Shown: positions 1 to 8,853, counted from the first letter of the stretch. The stretch: DNA of 64,000 nt from Lacinutrix sp. (GCF_029238095.1 NZ_JAQWGS010000026.1:240135-304134), one strand, 5' to 3'. Made by a program: numbers and translations. The notes: generated by a model not told the origin, from the letters alone.

Positions 1-570
1 TTCTGTCATACCATAAGTCTCAAAAATAGCAGTTTTTAATGTCTGTAAATTAGATTGCAATACAGAAGACACCTTGGCTCCACCAACAATAAGCGTTTTT
101 ATATTGTTTAATTTATTTATGTTTTTTTCAAGCTGCATTGGTACCATCGCAGTAAACTGATACTGTTTATTGATATCGATTTCTAAATTAGATTTTGGCT
201 CGATGCTATCTAATTCCAGTCCTAAAACTATGGCACGAACTAACATCATTTTTCCAGCTATATAATGCGCAGGAAGACACAAAAGTGCTCTTTGTTTTGG
301 TTTTAAATTAAAATATACTCCTGTAGCAATGGCACTATTTACCATAGCTTGCTTTTGCATTGTAATGGTTTTTGGAACACCAGTTGAACCTGAAGTGTTA
401 AGTGTTATTGTTTTTGACTGATCTAGCCATTGTATTAAAAAAGAACCAATGTCGCAATTATAAGATGCTTTAGTTTTAACTAAATCTAGCGCTAAATTTT
501 GTAAGTTTTTAAAGTTATAATGTACACCATTATATTTAAAACACTCATGAACGCAATTAAAACTAAGCAT
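1..570 (-). CDS. menE: o-succinylbenzoate--CoA ligase, N-terminal part (runs off the left edge)
   Basis: Acyl-adenylate-forming enzyme that activates o-succinylbenzoate to its CoA ester in menaquinone synthesis. Translating the minus strand from the ATG at 568-570 gives 190 uninterrupted codons to the window edge. The ATP-binding loop TSGSTGVPK lies at residues 59-67 and an adenylation motif YGMTE at residues 186-190, where the window ends. The first 50 residues are shorter than in typical acyl-CoA ligases, as is usual for short Bacteroidota MenE proteins (about 350 residues from family knowledge). The start lies 3 bases after the CPBP protease stop, and menC is one gene further upstream, so menC-CPBP-menE reads as one operon. 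The context makes MenE much more likely than another acyl-CoA ligase. Confidence 0.85.
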   Translation of the reverse strand, partial: MLSFNCVHECFKYNGVHYNFKNLQNLALDLVKTKASYNCDIGSFLIQWLDQSKTITLNTSGSTGVPKTITMQKQAMVNSAIATGVYFNLKPKQRALLCLPAHYIAGKMMLVRAIVLGLELDSIEPKSNLEIDINKQYQFTAMVPMQLEKNINKLNNIKTLIVGGAKVSSVLQSNLQTLKTAIFETYGMTE

Positions 571-573
571 GTA

Positions 574-1530
574 TTAATCTAATATTTTATAATTATCTTT
601 TGATGGTTCTATAACAGTTCCGAAGAGCTTATCTTTCCAATTCGACCATTTATAAACACGACTAAAAATGAAAAGAATTATGGGAAATATGATAAATACA
701 GGTAAAACAATATCCATAATACCAGATTCTGGCTCAGAAACATCCTTAAAAACAGAATGTGTTTGTAGAGCTGTCCAGTTTGCTGTAACTAATAGTGCTG
801 TAAATAAGTTATTTGCTGCATGAAAACCTAAAGCCAGTTCCATTCCTTCATCCATTAAAGTAATAACACCTAAAAACAAACCTGTTCCTATGTAATAAAC
901 CATAATGATGTAACCCAATTTATCAACCTCAGGATTAGAAATATGCAGTAATCCAAAAATGAGTGAAGTTATAACTAACGGTATCCATTTGCTATTAGTA
1001 ACAACACCAATACCTTGCATTAAATAGCCTCTAAATAAATACTCTTCACAACTGGTTTGAATTGGTAATAAGAGTATAGCTATTGCTGCTAGTACTAAAA
1101 ACCTATTCAATTCAAAATTATCTATATAACTTTCTGGAGCTAAATAATAATCTAAAAGCACCATTCCAGAAGATATAATTCCCCAAAAGAAAAAAGCAAA
1201 GAAAATACGTTTCCAATCTATTTTTTTTCTTGATGTTGTTAAGCTTGTAATCGTTTGTTTGTGCAATAATTTTACAATTCCAAATAGAAAAATTAAACCA
1301 CCTACAAATGGAAGTAACAAAAACACAAGGTTAGTATTAGAATCGAATAAAGACATTAAATAATTAACGTCATCAAGTCTTAATAAATCTACTTCTGCAT
1401 TTAATCTCTTAATAAAAACAGCCACAATATGTGGCAAAGAAAAAACAAAAACACCAACAACAACTACCATTATGCCTACGGCGTATCTCCACCAATCGTG
1501 TAAACTATTAAATGCTTGAGCTATATACAT
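574..1530 (-). CDS. CPBP family intramembrane glutamic endopeptidase
   Basis: Polytopic membrane protein of 318 residues with about seven hydrophobic segments. It carries the three conserved CPBP/Abi motifs: EEYLFRG (Glu162, Glu163, Arg167), FGLLHIS (His196) and FHAANN (His237, Asn240/241). These are the residues expected for a membrane-embedded prenyl-endopeptidase-like protease. It sits inside the men operon, 5 bases after menC and 3 bases before menE, so it is probably co-transcribed with them. A role in quinone biosynthesis is not established. Its substrate cannot be read from the sequence. It starts at an ATG (1528-1530). Confidence 0.85.
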   Translation of the reverse strand: MYIAQAFNSLHDWWRYAVGIMVVVVGVFVFSLPHIVAVFIKRLNAEVDLLRLDDVNYLMSLFDSNTNLVFLLLPFVGGLIFLFGIVKLLHKQTITSLTTSRKKIDWKRIFFAFFFWGIISSGMVLLDYYLAPESYIDNFELNRFLVLAAIAILLLPIQTSCEEYLFRGYLMQGIGVVTNSKWIPLVITSLIFGLLHISNPEVDKLGYIIMVYYIGTGLFLGVITLMDEGMELALGFHAANNLFTALLVTANWTALQTHSVFKDVSEPESGIMDIVLPVFIIFPIILFIFSRVYKWSNWKDKLFGTVIEPSKDNYKILD

Positions 1531-1535
1531 GTTTC

Positions 1536-2576
1536 TTATAAATTAAAGTTCCAGTTTATATTATTTTTGTATTGCAATGTACCATTTTTTACTTGTAATG
1601 GTGATGAAAAATTATTGGTAAACAAACCTCCTGTACCCAAACCTTGAGGCATTGTAGTCTGCTTTAAATACGTGTATTGCGCGATTGCATTAAGACCAAC
1701 ATTACTTTCTAAAGCACTTGTAATCCACCAACCTATTTTTTGTTTTTCGGCTAGAGTAATCCACTCATTTGTTCCATTAAACCCACCTATAAAGCTAGGT
1801 TTTAAAATAATGTATTGTGGTTGTATAGCTTGTAATAACTCTTGCTTTTTATCTATTGTAAAAACACCTATTAATTCTTCGTCTAAAGCAATTGGTAACG
1901 GTGTGTCTTCACATAACCTTGCCATAGCTTCCCATTGATTTTGTTTTATAGGTTGCTCTATAGAATGTAATTTAAAATCGCTTAATTTTTTTAGTTTTTC
2001 TAAAGCTGTTTCTGGACTAAACGCACCATTCGCATCAACACGTAATTCTATATCACTTGCGCTAAACTGCTTTCGAATACCTTTTAATAAACCTAATTCT
2101 GTATTAAAATCTATAGCTCCAATTTTAAGTTTTATACACTTAAAACCTGCTTCAATTTTATCTTGAATTTGTTGTTTCATAAAGGCTTCGGTTCCCATCC
2201 AAATTAAACCATTAATTGCTATTGAATCTTGGTTTTTAGTAAATTTAGAAGGAAACAATTCAAACTTATTTTCTGCATTAAAAGATTTAAAAGCCATTTC
2301 TAAACCTATTTGTATGCTTGGAAACTCTATGTTTTTAGCTAAAAGAAAAACTAATCCTTTGTCAATATTATCGCAGGTATATTTAAGTTGCGCCTTATAA
2401 TCTGGTCTATCGTCTATTGATAAACCTCTAAGAATACCGCATTCTCCAACTCCACTTTTACCTTCAGAACTTATGATGATAAACCAAGTCTCTTTTGTTT
2501 TTAAAACACCACGTGAAGTTCCACTAGGTTGTTTAAAATTAAGTACGTATTTATGGTAGGTTGCTCTCATTTTCAT
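1536..2576 (-). CDS. menC: o-succinylbenzoate synthase (enolase superfamily)
   Basis: Dehydratase converting SHCHC to o-succinylbenzoate in menaquinone synthesis. The 346-residue protein has the enolase-superfamily layout: an N-terminal capping domain, then a barrel with KLKIG (Lys149/Lys151), metal ligands in DANGAF (Asp181), EQPI (Glu207) and DEE (Asp232), and the second catalytic Lys259 in ILKPS. Enolase-superfamily members can also be dipeptide epimerases or muconate enzymes, but the immediate downstream menE supports MenC. Two ATGs are available (2574-2576 and 2568-2570) and the first is used here. A strong hairpin lies just upstream (2602-2639), so this gene begins a new transcription unit. 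Confidence 0.85.
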   Translation of the reverse strand: MKMRATYHKYVLNFKQPSGTSRGVLKTKETWFIIISSEGKSGVGECGILRGLSIDDRPDYKAQLKYTCDNIDKGLVFLLAKNIEFPSIQIGLEMAFKSFNAENKFELFPSKFTKNQDSIAINGLIWMGTEAFMKQQIQDKIEAGFKCIKLKIGAIDFNTELGLLKGIRKQFSASDIELRVDANGAFSPETALEKLKKLSDFKLHSIEQPIKQNQWEAMARLCEDTPLPIALDEELIGVFTIDKKQELLQAIQPQYIILKPSFIGGFNGTNEWITLAEKQKIGWWITSALESNVGLNAIAQYTYLKQTTMPQGLGTGGLFTNNFSSPLQVKNGTLQYKNNINWNFNL

Positions 2577-2601
2577 GACTTCAAAAATACGCAGAAATAT
2601 A

Positions 2602-2639
2602 AAAAGTTGATGCTTTTATTACTAAAAACATCAACTTTT
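2602..2639 (-). terminator. Intrinsic terminator after the carbonic anhydrase gene
   Basis: Eleven-base inverted repeat AAAAGTTGATG / CATCAACTTTT with a 16-base centre, followed on the minus strand by T-rich sequence. It lies between the carbonic anhydrase stop (2668) and the menC start (2576), so it probably ends the carbonic anhydrase transcript. Confidence 0.55.
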
Positions 2640-2667
2640 AAATAATAGAGACTAATCCACTTTTTAT

Positions 2668-3267
2668 TTATAAGAAATTAACGCGACCTGTTGCCATATC
2701 GTAAACTGCTGCTACAATTTTTATAGTTCCATTATCGTCAAGCTCTTTTAGTTTTGGTGATTGCAATTTAATATCCTCAACTGTTTTTAAGGCGTTATTA
2801 TTAATCACATTATTCGTGAATGCTTCATTTTTAGAAGATACTTCTCCTATTCGCTCTGTCATATCAACTGATGGTCTTATTTCTGATAATAAATCGCCCA
2901 AGGCTATCATATTCATTGATTTTGCATCTGTATTATCGATGGCGTGTTTTACTGCTCCACATTGTGTATGACCCATAACAATTACTAATTTAGATCCTGC
3001 TACTGCTGTTGCAAATTCCATAGAGCCTACTATGTCTCTATTTTCTATATTTCCTGCAACACGAGCAACAAAAATATCTCCAATACCTAAATCGAAAACA
3101 TCTTCTACTGGTACTCTACTGTCTACACATGATAATACTATTGCTTTTGGATATTGCCCAATAGCAGCAATTCTACGTTGTTTAGAATGATCACGCTGTG
3201 TAAGATTATTACTCACAAAATTCTCGTTTCCTTTTTTTAATCGACCAATAATTTCATCTGGTGTCAT
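2668..3267 (-). CDS. beta-carbonic anhydrase (signal leader out of frame)
   Basis: Zinc enzyme interconverting CO2 and bicarbonate. The 199-residue frame has the beta-class zinc site: Cys47, Asp49 and Arg51 in SCVDSRVP, and His100 and Cys103 in GHTQCGAV. The catalytic domain looks complete. Upstream of the ATG at 3265-3267 the same frame stays open and codes for a plausible linker (KEAINTVEEEVEIKQTAIK). A leader MKKSLKFLGLAVVFFGW starts at the ATG 3411-3413 in another frame. The two frames would join if the run of seven A (plus-strand T, 3353-3359) had one more base. The intact gene was therefore probably 2668-3413 and encoded an exported or membrane-anchored enzyme. As sequenced, only a cytoplasmic form from 3267 can be made. 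Confidence 0.85.
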   Translation of the reverse strand: MTPDEIIGRLKKGNENFVSNNLTQRDHSKQRRIAAIGQYPKAIVLSCVDSRVPVEDVFDLGIGDIFVARVAGNIENRDIVGSMEFATAVAGSKLVIVMGHTQCGAVKHAIDNTDAKSMNMIALGDLLSEIRPSVDMTERIGEVSSKNEAFTNNVINNNALKTVEDIKLQSPKLKELDDNGTIKIVAAVYDMATGRVNFL

Positions 3268-3448
3268 GCTTGCCTGTTCTTCTGCTGTTAAAATACTTTT
3301 AATTGCAGTTTGCTTAATTTCTACTTCTTCTTCTACAGTATTAATCGCTTCCTTTTTTTGTTCCAGCCGAAAAACACTACTGCTAAACCTAAAAACTTTA
3401 AACTCTTTTTCATATTAATTGTTATTAAATTTGTTGATATTAAATTGA

Positions 3449-4045
3449 TTAAAAATTATGATGCATACTTAATTGTAATTGTCCTTTTCCCCAATTAGTT
3501 GTCTTTTGATTCATCCAACCCAATTGAAAACGTACAGATGGTTTTAACACATATCCCAAACCTAAATAGGTTCTGTTTCTATCGAAAAGTTCTACTGTTC
3601 TATTGTTTCCAATATTTTGTTGTCCATTAATAAATAACTCGTTGTAAAATGCAGCATATAATGCTTTTTCTTCAAGTACTTTTTTATTTAATGGCACATT
3701 AATAAATAAGTTATAACGATAACGTGTTCTAAAATCTTGATTTTCTACAAAGCGTTGCTCATATCTAAAGCGATGAGTCAAAAACACGCGATTTAGAATT
3801 TTTTGTGGAAGTAATGCTTCTTGATATAATCTATTTTCTCCTGAATTTTCATCGCTATCTCCAGGAGTTCCAGTTGTAATGTTTGCATAACCTAAGGTAA
3901 ACTTTACGTTAGACTCTTTTGGAGAATAGGTTAAACCAGTTCTTAATAGTAATTGTTCTAGATCTCCAGCAATATTCCAATTACGGTATTGTATATCTCC
4001 TTGAATACCAAACTCACTGTTTTTAAAATCATGGTTAAAAAAATA
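3449..4045 (-). pseudogene. DUF2490 family outer-membrane-type protein, broken at its 5' end
   Basis: The frame is open from 4045 down to the stop at 3449, about 198 codons. It reads like nearly all of a mature DUF2490 protein, with Tyr/Arg-rich alternating beta-strand segments such as FLTHRFRYEQRF and FDRNRTYLGLGY and a C-terminal aromatic Phe. There is no ATG in this frame; only a GTG at 3785-3787 could start it. A hydrophobic stretch resembling a signal peptide (YSLFLFTFLIAL) lies just upstream in another frame, and the frames meet at a run of seven T (plus-strand A, 4037-4043). A frameshift has probably separated the leader from the mature part. It sits 36 bases upstream of the carbonic anhydrase leader and was probably in the same operon. 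DUF2490 has no assigned function. Confidence 0.65.
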
Positions 4046-4394
4046 CTAATATACAGCGTATTAATGCAATTAGAAAAGTGAATAAAAAGAGGCTATAAGC
4101 GCGTTTGGATTTTAAACAATAAAATATTTAGGGAATATTGTACTTCTTTTAATGAATAGTATACAGTAACTGTTTTAGAATTTACAGTAAACATTGGAAA
4201 TAAACCATTTTCAATTTTGGTTATTAAACAATATATACAATTTCATCATCTTTAGGTCCACCTAGATTGTTTAGTGGCTTTGTACTAAAATTTTCTTTAG
4301 ATAGAATCGCTTCTATTAATTCTTTATTTGGTAAAACTGAGTTAACATTACTATTGTTACAGAAATTATAATAGTTTCTTTATTTTGGCACTCC
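4046..4394. other. Gap with coding fragments, no intact gene
   Basis: About 350 bases without a complete gene. On the minus strand, 4224-4379 is open for 51 codons and ends in NLGGPKDDEIVYIV and a stop, but it has no ATG and an in-frame stop lies directly upstream. Its ordinary codon use suggests the tail of a lost gene. A second short minus-strand frame starts at an ATG at 4192-4194 (MFTVNSKTVTVYYSLKEV) and stops after 33 codons. I cannot name either fragment. The stretch 4046-4121 also holds the hydrophobic leader that may belong to the DUF2490 gene. Confidence 0.4.
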
Positions 4395-5072
4395 TTACAA
4401 CTCTATACTTTCGCCAATTTCTAATAACATGAGGTCTTTATCTTTATTAAAAAACAAGCGTTTTGCCATTTCATGGTCTATTTCTATATAACCAAAGGTA
4501 TCAAAATGATAGCCTAAAACTTTATCGCACTGCACAAAATCGCTTGCAATAATTGCGTCTTGAATTCCCATGGTAAAATTATCTCCAATTGGTAAAATGG
4601 CTAAATCTAAATTAGTTTGTAATGGTATAAGCTTCATATCAAACGTTAACGCAGTATCTCCAGCGATGTAGATGTTCTTTTTCTCGCCTTCTAACACAAA
4701 TCCACCTGGTTGTCCTCCATATTTTCCGTCTGGAAAAGAAGAAGTGTGGATTGCATTTACATATTTAAGGCTTCCAAATTCAAAATCCCAAGTTCCTCCA
4801 TGATTCATTGGATGACCTTCTAAACCTAAATTTTGAAAGTGTGTTACTATTTCAAAATTAGAGATAATTACAGCATCTGTTCTTTTTGCAATAGCTTCAA
4901 CATCTAAAATATGATCTTGATGTGCATGTGTAAGCAAAATATAATCTGCTTTTAAAGTTTCAATATCAATATGAGAAGCTTTTGGATTTCCTGTAATAAA
5001 GGGATCGACCAAAATATGTATATCTTCAATCTGAATACCCAAGCAAGCATGACCATAAAATGTAATTTTCAT
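4395..5072 (-). CDS. UPF0173-type metal-dependent hydrolase (metallo-beta-lactamase fold)
   Basis: A 225-residue protein with the metallo-beta-lactamase metal motif THAHQDH (His49, His51, Asp53, His54), a GDTAL metal-ligand Asp and a late His in YHFDTF. Length and layout match the UPF0173 / YtkL-like group. The substrate is unknown. The gene starts 12 bases after menA, suggesting co-transcription with menB-menA, but a role in quinone synthesis would be a guess. No signal peptide is seen, so it is probably cytoplasmic. Confidence 0.85.
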   Translation of the reverse strand: MKITFYGHACLGIQIEDIHILVDPFITGNPKASHIDIETLKADYILLTHAHQDHILDVEAIAKRTDAVIISNFEIVTHFQNLGLEGHPMNHGGTWDFEFGSLKYVNAIHTSSFPDGKYGGQPGGFVLEGEKKNIYIAGDTALTFDMKLIPLQTNLDLAILPIGDNFTMGIQDAIIASDFVQCDKVLGYHFDTFGYIEIDHEMAKRLFFNKDKDLMLLEIGESIEL

Positions 5073-5084
5073 ATCAAAATAAGT

Positions 5085-6023
5085 TTAATTAAATATAGCA
5101 AATAATATGGCAAACAAAAAGGTACTTAGTGCTACCTTTTTTAATTCGCTATCTAATTCTTTATGAATAATATTTTTAGCAACAGTAACTATATTGAGCA
5201 GTAACGGAATAAATGCTAGTAAAAACATGTATTGAATTGGTGAATTATAATGAAGCTGAACGTAGGTGACTGCACAAATTAAGGCCAAAATAATTAAAGT
5301 ATAATGGTATAATTTTGCTTTTTGACTTCCCATTTTTACAACCAAAGTATTTTTATTGGTTTTTGCATCTTCAATTCTATCACGCATATTGTTTAAGTTT
5401 AAAACAGCAATGCTTAGCAAGCCTATTGTTGTTGCTGGCAAAAACAATTCCCAATTAATGGATTTAGTGTAAAGAAAATAACTTCCTACAACACTTAACC
5501 ATCCAAAAAACAAGAAAACAAACACATCGCCAAAACCAGAATAGCCATAGGCATTTTTACCAACAGTATATTTTATGGCTGCAACAATTGATGCTATTCC
5601 TAGAACAAAAAATAATATAGAATAGCCAAAATTATCTTTGCCAAAAGCTTGATAGATTAGAGCAATAGCAACTATTAATGTTAATATTGCTGTAATTATC
5701 ATAGCCTGTTTCATTTGTTTTGGCGATATAATTCCTGAAGCAACTAACCGTTGCTCTCCTACTCTATTATTGTCTGTGCCTTTTATACCATCACCATAAT
5801 CGTTTGCAAAGTTTGAAAGGATTTGGAAACCGATTGTGGTTAGAATGGCAAGAATAAATATTGATAAGTTTAATTCTGGATTTAAAAATTGAACTAAAAG
5901 CCCATCTGGTGGTAAATCTATTGTGCTGAAATCAGCCAATCCACAACCCACAATTATTCCAGAAACGGAAAGTGGTAAGGTACGTAATCGTGCTGCTTGA
6001 ATAAATGCTTTTAGTTTAGACAT
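5085..6023 (-). CDS. menA: 1,4-dihydroxy-2-naphthoate polyprenyltransferase
   Basis: Integral membrane UbiA-superfamily prenyltransferase attaching the isoprenoid tail to DHNA to give demethylmenaquinone. The 312-residue protein has about eight or nine membrane segments. The first Asp-rich, prenyl-diphosphate-binding motif is NDYGDGIKGTDN (Asn74, Asp75, Asp78), and a second acidic loop follows in DRIEDAKTNK near residue 215. Its ATG directly follows the menB stop with no spacer, so translation is probably coupled. Confidence 0.93.
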   Translation of the reverse strand: MSKLKAFIQAARLRTLPLSVSGIIVGCGLADFSTIDLPPDGLLVQFLNPELNLSIFILAILTTIGFQILSNFANDYGDGIKGTDNNRVGEQRLVASGIISPKQMKQAMIITAILTLIVAIALIYQAFGKDNFGYSILFFVLGIASIVAAIKYTVGKNAYGYSGFGDVFVFLFFGWLSVVGSYFLYTKSINWELFLPATTIGLLSIAVLNLNNMRDRIEDAKTNKNTLVVKMGSQKAKLYHYTLIILALICAVTYVQLHYNSPIQYMFLLAFIPLLLNIVTVAKNIIHKELDSELKKVALSTFLFAILFAIFN

Positions 6024-6863
6024 TTATGGAATCCATTGTTTTGGGAAGTTAGGTTTACGCTTTTCTAAAAAGGCATCACGACCTTCTTTGGCTTCATCTG
6101 TCATGTAAGCCAAACGTGTTGCTTCTCCTGCAAATACTTGTTGTCCTACCATACCATCGTCTGTTAAATTCATAGCAAATTTTAGCATCTTAATAGACGT
6201 TGGTGATTTTTCTAATATCTCTTGAGCCCATTTATATGCTGTATCTTCTAATTCATCGTGAGGAATTACAGCATTTACCATTCCCATTTCAAAAGCGTCT
6301 TGAGCAGAGTAATTTCTTCCTAAAAAAAAGATTTCGCGTGCTTTTTTCTGCCCAACCATTTTAGCTAAATAAGCAGAGCCATAGCCTCCATCAAAACTAG
6401 TAACATCTGCATCTGTTTGTTTAAAAATAGCATGTTCTTTACTGGCTAAAGTAAGATCGCAAACCACATGTAAGCTGTGTCCTCCTCCCACTGCCCAACC
6501 AGGAACTACTGCAATTACTACTTTTGGCATAAACCTAATTAATCGTTGTACTTCTAAGATGTTTAGTCTGTGATAACCATCGTCACCAACATAACCTTGA
6601 TGACCTCTAGCCTTTTGGTCTCCTCCAGAACAAAAAGAATATACACCATCTTTGGTCGATGGACCTTCGGCAGACAATAAAACTACACCTATACTCGTGT
6701 CTTCTCCTGCATCATAAAAAGCTTCGTATAATTCTTTTGTAGTTTTTGGTCTAAACGCATTTCTTACGTTTGGTCTATTAAAGGCTATTCTTGCAACACC
6801 ATTACACTTTTTATAAGTTATATCTTCAAATTCTTTAGCGACTTTCCAATCTGGTTTGCTCAT
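6024..6863 (-). CDS. menB: 1,4-dihydroxy-2-naphthoyl-CoA synthase
   Basis: Crotonase-fold enzyme that closes the second ring of o-succinylbenzoyl-CoA. Visible marks are the oxyanion-hole and substrate loop SGGDQKARG and the glycine-rich WAVGGGHSL. The C-terminal ERRKPNF-like tail, here EKRKPNFPKQWIP, is typical of MenB. The open frame extends to a TTG at 6879-6881, but the ATG at 6861-6863 (MSKPDWKVAKEF) gives the usual family N-terminus and is used here (279 residues). It is the first gene of the menB-menA-UPF0173 unit, divergent from the C1 peptidase gene with about 50 bases between the start codons. Confidence 0.94.
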   Translation of the reverse strand: MSKPDWKVAKEFEDITYKKCNGVARIAFNRPNVRNAFRPKTTKELYEAFYDAGEDTSIGVVLLSAEGPSTKDGVYSFCSGGDQKARGHQGYVGDDGYHRLNILEVQRLIRFMPKVVIAVVPGWAVGGGHSLHVVCDLTLASKEHAIFKQTDADVTSFDGGYGSAYLAKMVGQKKAREIFFLGRNYSAQDAFEMGMVNAVIPHDELEDTAYKWAQEILEKSPTSIKMLKFAMNLTDDGMVGQQVFAGEATRLAYMTDEAKEGRDAFLEKRKPNFPKQWIP

Positions 6864-6915
6864 TTTTCTTATTTTAGTCAAAAATAAATCATTTTAAATA
6901 AATAGCAGTCTTCCT

Positions 6916-8031
6916 ATGAAAAATATTAGCGCATTATATATTTTACTTTTTGTATCCTTTTTTGGTTTTTCACAATCTTACGAGTTTAAAACTGTTGTAG
7001 ATTTAGATGCTACAGATGTTATTAGCCAAGGTAGTACTGGAACTTGTTGGAGTTTTTCGGCCTCTTCGTTCTTAGAAAGTGAAATCATTAGGCTTACTGG
7101 CAAGCAAATTGATTTATCTGAAATGTATACTGTAAGGCAAACATACACAGACAAAGCCTGGAATTACGTAATGAGACAAGGAAAAGCACAATTTAGCCAA
7201 GGCGGATTAGCACACGATGTAATTAATAGTATTTCTAAAAATGGTATTGTACCGAATATTGTATTTTCTGGATTGAAAGAGAACGAAAAAAAACACAACC
7301 ACTCTAAATTAGCAGATTCTTTAAAAACTATTGTTACCACCTATCTAAAAAATGAAAAAGCTTATAAAACTAATTGGAAAACAGATGTTGAAGCTGTTCT
7401 AGATTATTATTTAGGAAAAAAAATAACGACTTTTAATTATGAAGGTGTAGACTACACGCCACAGTCTTTTTTAGAAATGTCAAAAATTAATCCTAAGAAT
7501 TATGTTACTATTACATCGTTTACTCATCAACCTTATTACACTAATTTTATTTTAAACATTCCAGATAATTTTTCTAACGGAAGTTTTTATAACGTACCGT
7601 TAACTGATTTAATGTCAACAATAAATTATGCTCTAAATAAAGGCTACACCATTGAATTAGATTGTGATGTAAGTGAAAAAACATTCTCCTCTAAACATGG
7701 TGTAGCTGTCATTCCAGAAGCTAAAGATAGTAGTGATGCACTTGTAAATATTATGCCAGAAATGGATGTTACACCTGAATATAGACAACAAGAATTCGAA
7801 AACTTTAATACAACAGACGATCATTTAATGCATATAACTGGCATTATTAAAGATCAAAATGGAAACACTTATTATAAAGTAAAGAATTCTTGGGGAACTA
7901 AAAATGTAGGAAATGATGGTTTTATAAATATGAGCGAAGCTTATATGAAACTTAAAACTATTTCTATAATGGTGCATAAAGATGCTATACCAGAGGCTAT
8001 AAAATCTAAAATTAATTTAAATTTAAACTAA
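6916..8031 (+). CDS. Secreted C1-family cysteine peptidase (bleomycin-hydrolase/C1B type)
   Basis: A 371-residue peptidase with a cleavable signal peptide (MKNISALYILLFVSFFGFSQS). The papain-fold triad residues are clear: Cys44 in GSTGTCWSFS, His306 in DDHLMHITGI and Asn324 in KVKNSWGT. The long insert between Cys and His and the LMHITG form are those of the C1B aminopeptidase/bleomycin hydrolase branch. Those relatives are usually cytoplasmic; the signal peptide here points to the periplasm or outside. It is transcribed alone, and its last 9 bases overlap the end of the convergent CvfB-like gene. Confidence 0.88.
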   Translation: MKNISALYILLFVSFFGFSQSYEFKTVVDLDATDVISQGSTGTCWSFSASSFLESEIIRLTGKQIDLSEMYTVRQTYTDKAWNYVMRQGKAQFSQGGLAHDVINSISKNGIVPNIVFSGLKENEKKHNHSKLADSLKTIVTTYLKNEKAYKTNWKTDVEAVLDYYLGKKITTFNYEGVDYTPQSFLEMSKINPKNYVTITSFTHQPYYTNFILNIPDNFSNGSFYNVPLTDLMSTINYALNKGYTIELDCDVSEKTFSSKHGVAVIPEAKDSSDALVNIMPEMDVTPEYRQQEFENFNTTDDHLMHITGIIKDQNGNTYYKVKNSWGTKNVGNDGFINMSEAYMKLKTISIMVHKDAIPEAIKSKINLNLN

Positions 8032-8853
8032 ACGAATACCATCTTTCTCAATAGTAATTTGTTTTTGCTTATAAAGCGTACCTATTGCCTTTTTAAAATT
8101 CTTTTTACTCATCTCTAAAGCTTCTTTTATGGCTTCTGGAGAAGATTTATCGTGAAGTGGTAAATAACCAGAATTATCGCCTAATGTATCTAGAATTTTC
8201 TTTGCATTAGGTTCTATATTTCTGTAGCCTATTTGACCTAGAGCGATATCTAACTTGTTTCCTGGTCTAATTTTTTTAACAATACCTTTTAAACGATCTC
8301 CAATACTTAACTCTTGAAAAATATTATCCTTATAAATTAAGCCCATATGCTGCTTATTTATAATCACATTCATTCCAAAATCACTAGGATGAGAGACTAT
8401 TAGATTTACCTCTTCAAACTCTTCAACAGTGAGTTCTGTATTATCTAAAAAACGATTTGTTTTACTAGAAGCTACGAGTCTTTCAGATTTTTCGTCTAAA
8501 TAACAATGTACCAAGTACCATCCTCCTTTTTTCATTGGGAAAGCTTGCTCTTTAAATGGACAGAACAATTCTTTAACCATTCCCCAATCAAGAAAAGCAC
8601 CATAATCGTTTACTGCATTACATCTTAAAACTGCAAAATCACCTTTGGTAATGTGTGGCTCATCTGTTACAGCAACTAATCGCTCATCGTTATCTAAGTA
8701 AATAAATACTTCTACATCATCTCCAACTTTAAAAACATCTTCTACATAACGGTTAGGCAATAAAACTTCATTACCTTCTGTATCGCCCAGAAACATACCT
8801 GGTTCTGTATCTCTAAGTATTTCTAATGTATTAAATTCTCCAATATGTATCAT
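8023..8853 (-). CDS. CvfB-like S1-domain RNA-binding protein
   Basis: A 276-residue cytoplasmic protein built of S1/OB-fold repeats followed by a winged-helix-like tail. S1-type patterns are seen around residues 5-60, 70-130 (VNDYGAFLDWGMVKELFCPF) and 145-210 (GDRLKGIVKKIRPGNKLDIAL). The C-terminal 65 residues (SYLPLHDKSSPEAIKEALEMS-like region, here starting GYLPLHD) resemble the winged helix of CvfB/YitL. The family binds RNA and affects virulence-gene expression in staphylococci; the role here is unknown. It overlaps the convergent peptidase gene by 9 bases. Confidence 0.85.
   Translation of the reverse strand: MIHIGEFNTLEILRDTEPGMFLGDTEGNEVLLPNRYVEDVFKVGDDVEVFIYLDNDERLVAVTDEPHITKGDFAVLRCNAVNDYGAFLDWGMVKELFCPFKEQAFPMKKGGWYLVHCYLDEKSERLVASSKTNRFLDNTELTVEEFEEVNLIVSHPSDFGMNVIINKQHMGLIYKDNIFQELSIGDRLKGIVKKIRPGNKLDIALGQIGYRNIEPNAKKILDTLGDNSGYLPLHDKSSPEAIKEALEMSKKNFKKAIGTLYKQKQITIEKDGIRLV

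Noticed and set aside
3310..3498. A plus-strand frame opposite the carbonic anhydrase leader
   Set aside because: It mirrors the T-rich complement of the minus-strand gene and has Phe/Lys-rich, implausible composition.
6864..6881. Longer MenB from a TTG
   Set aside because: The ATG at 6861-6863 gives the normal family N-terminus; the six extra residues are not conserved in type.
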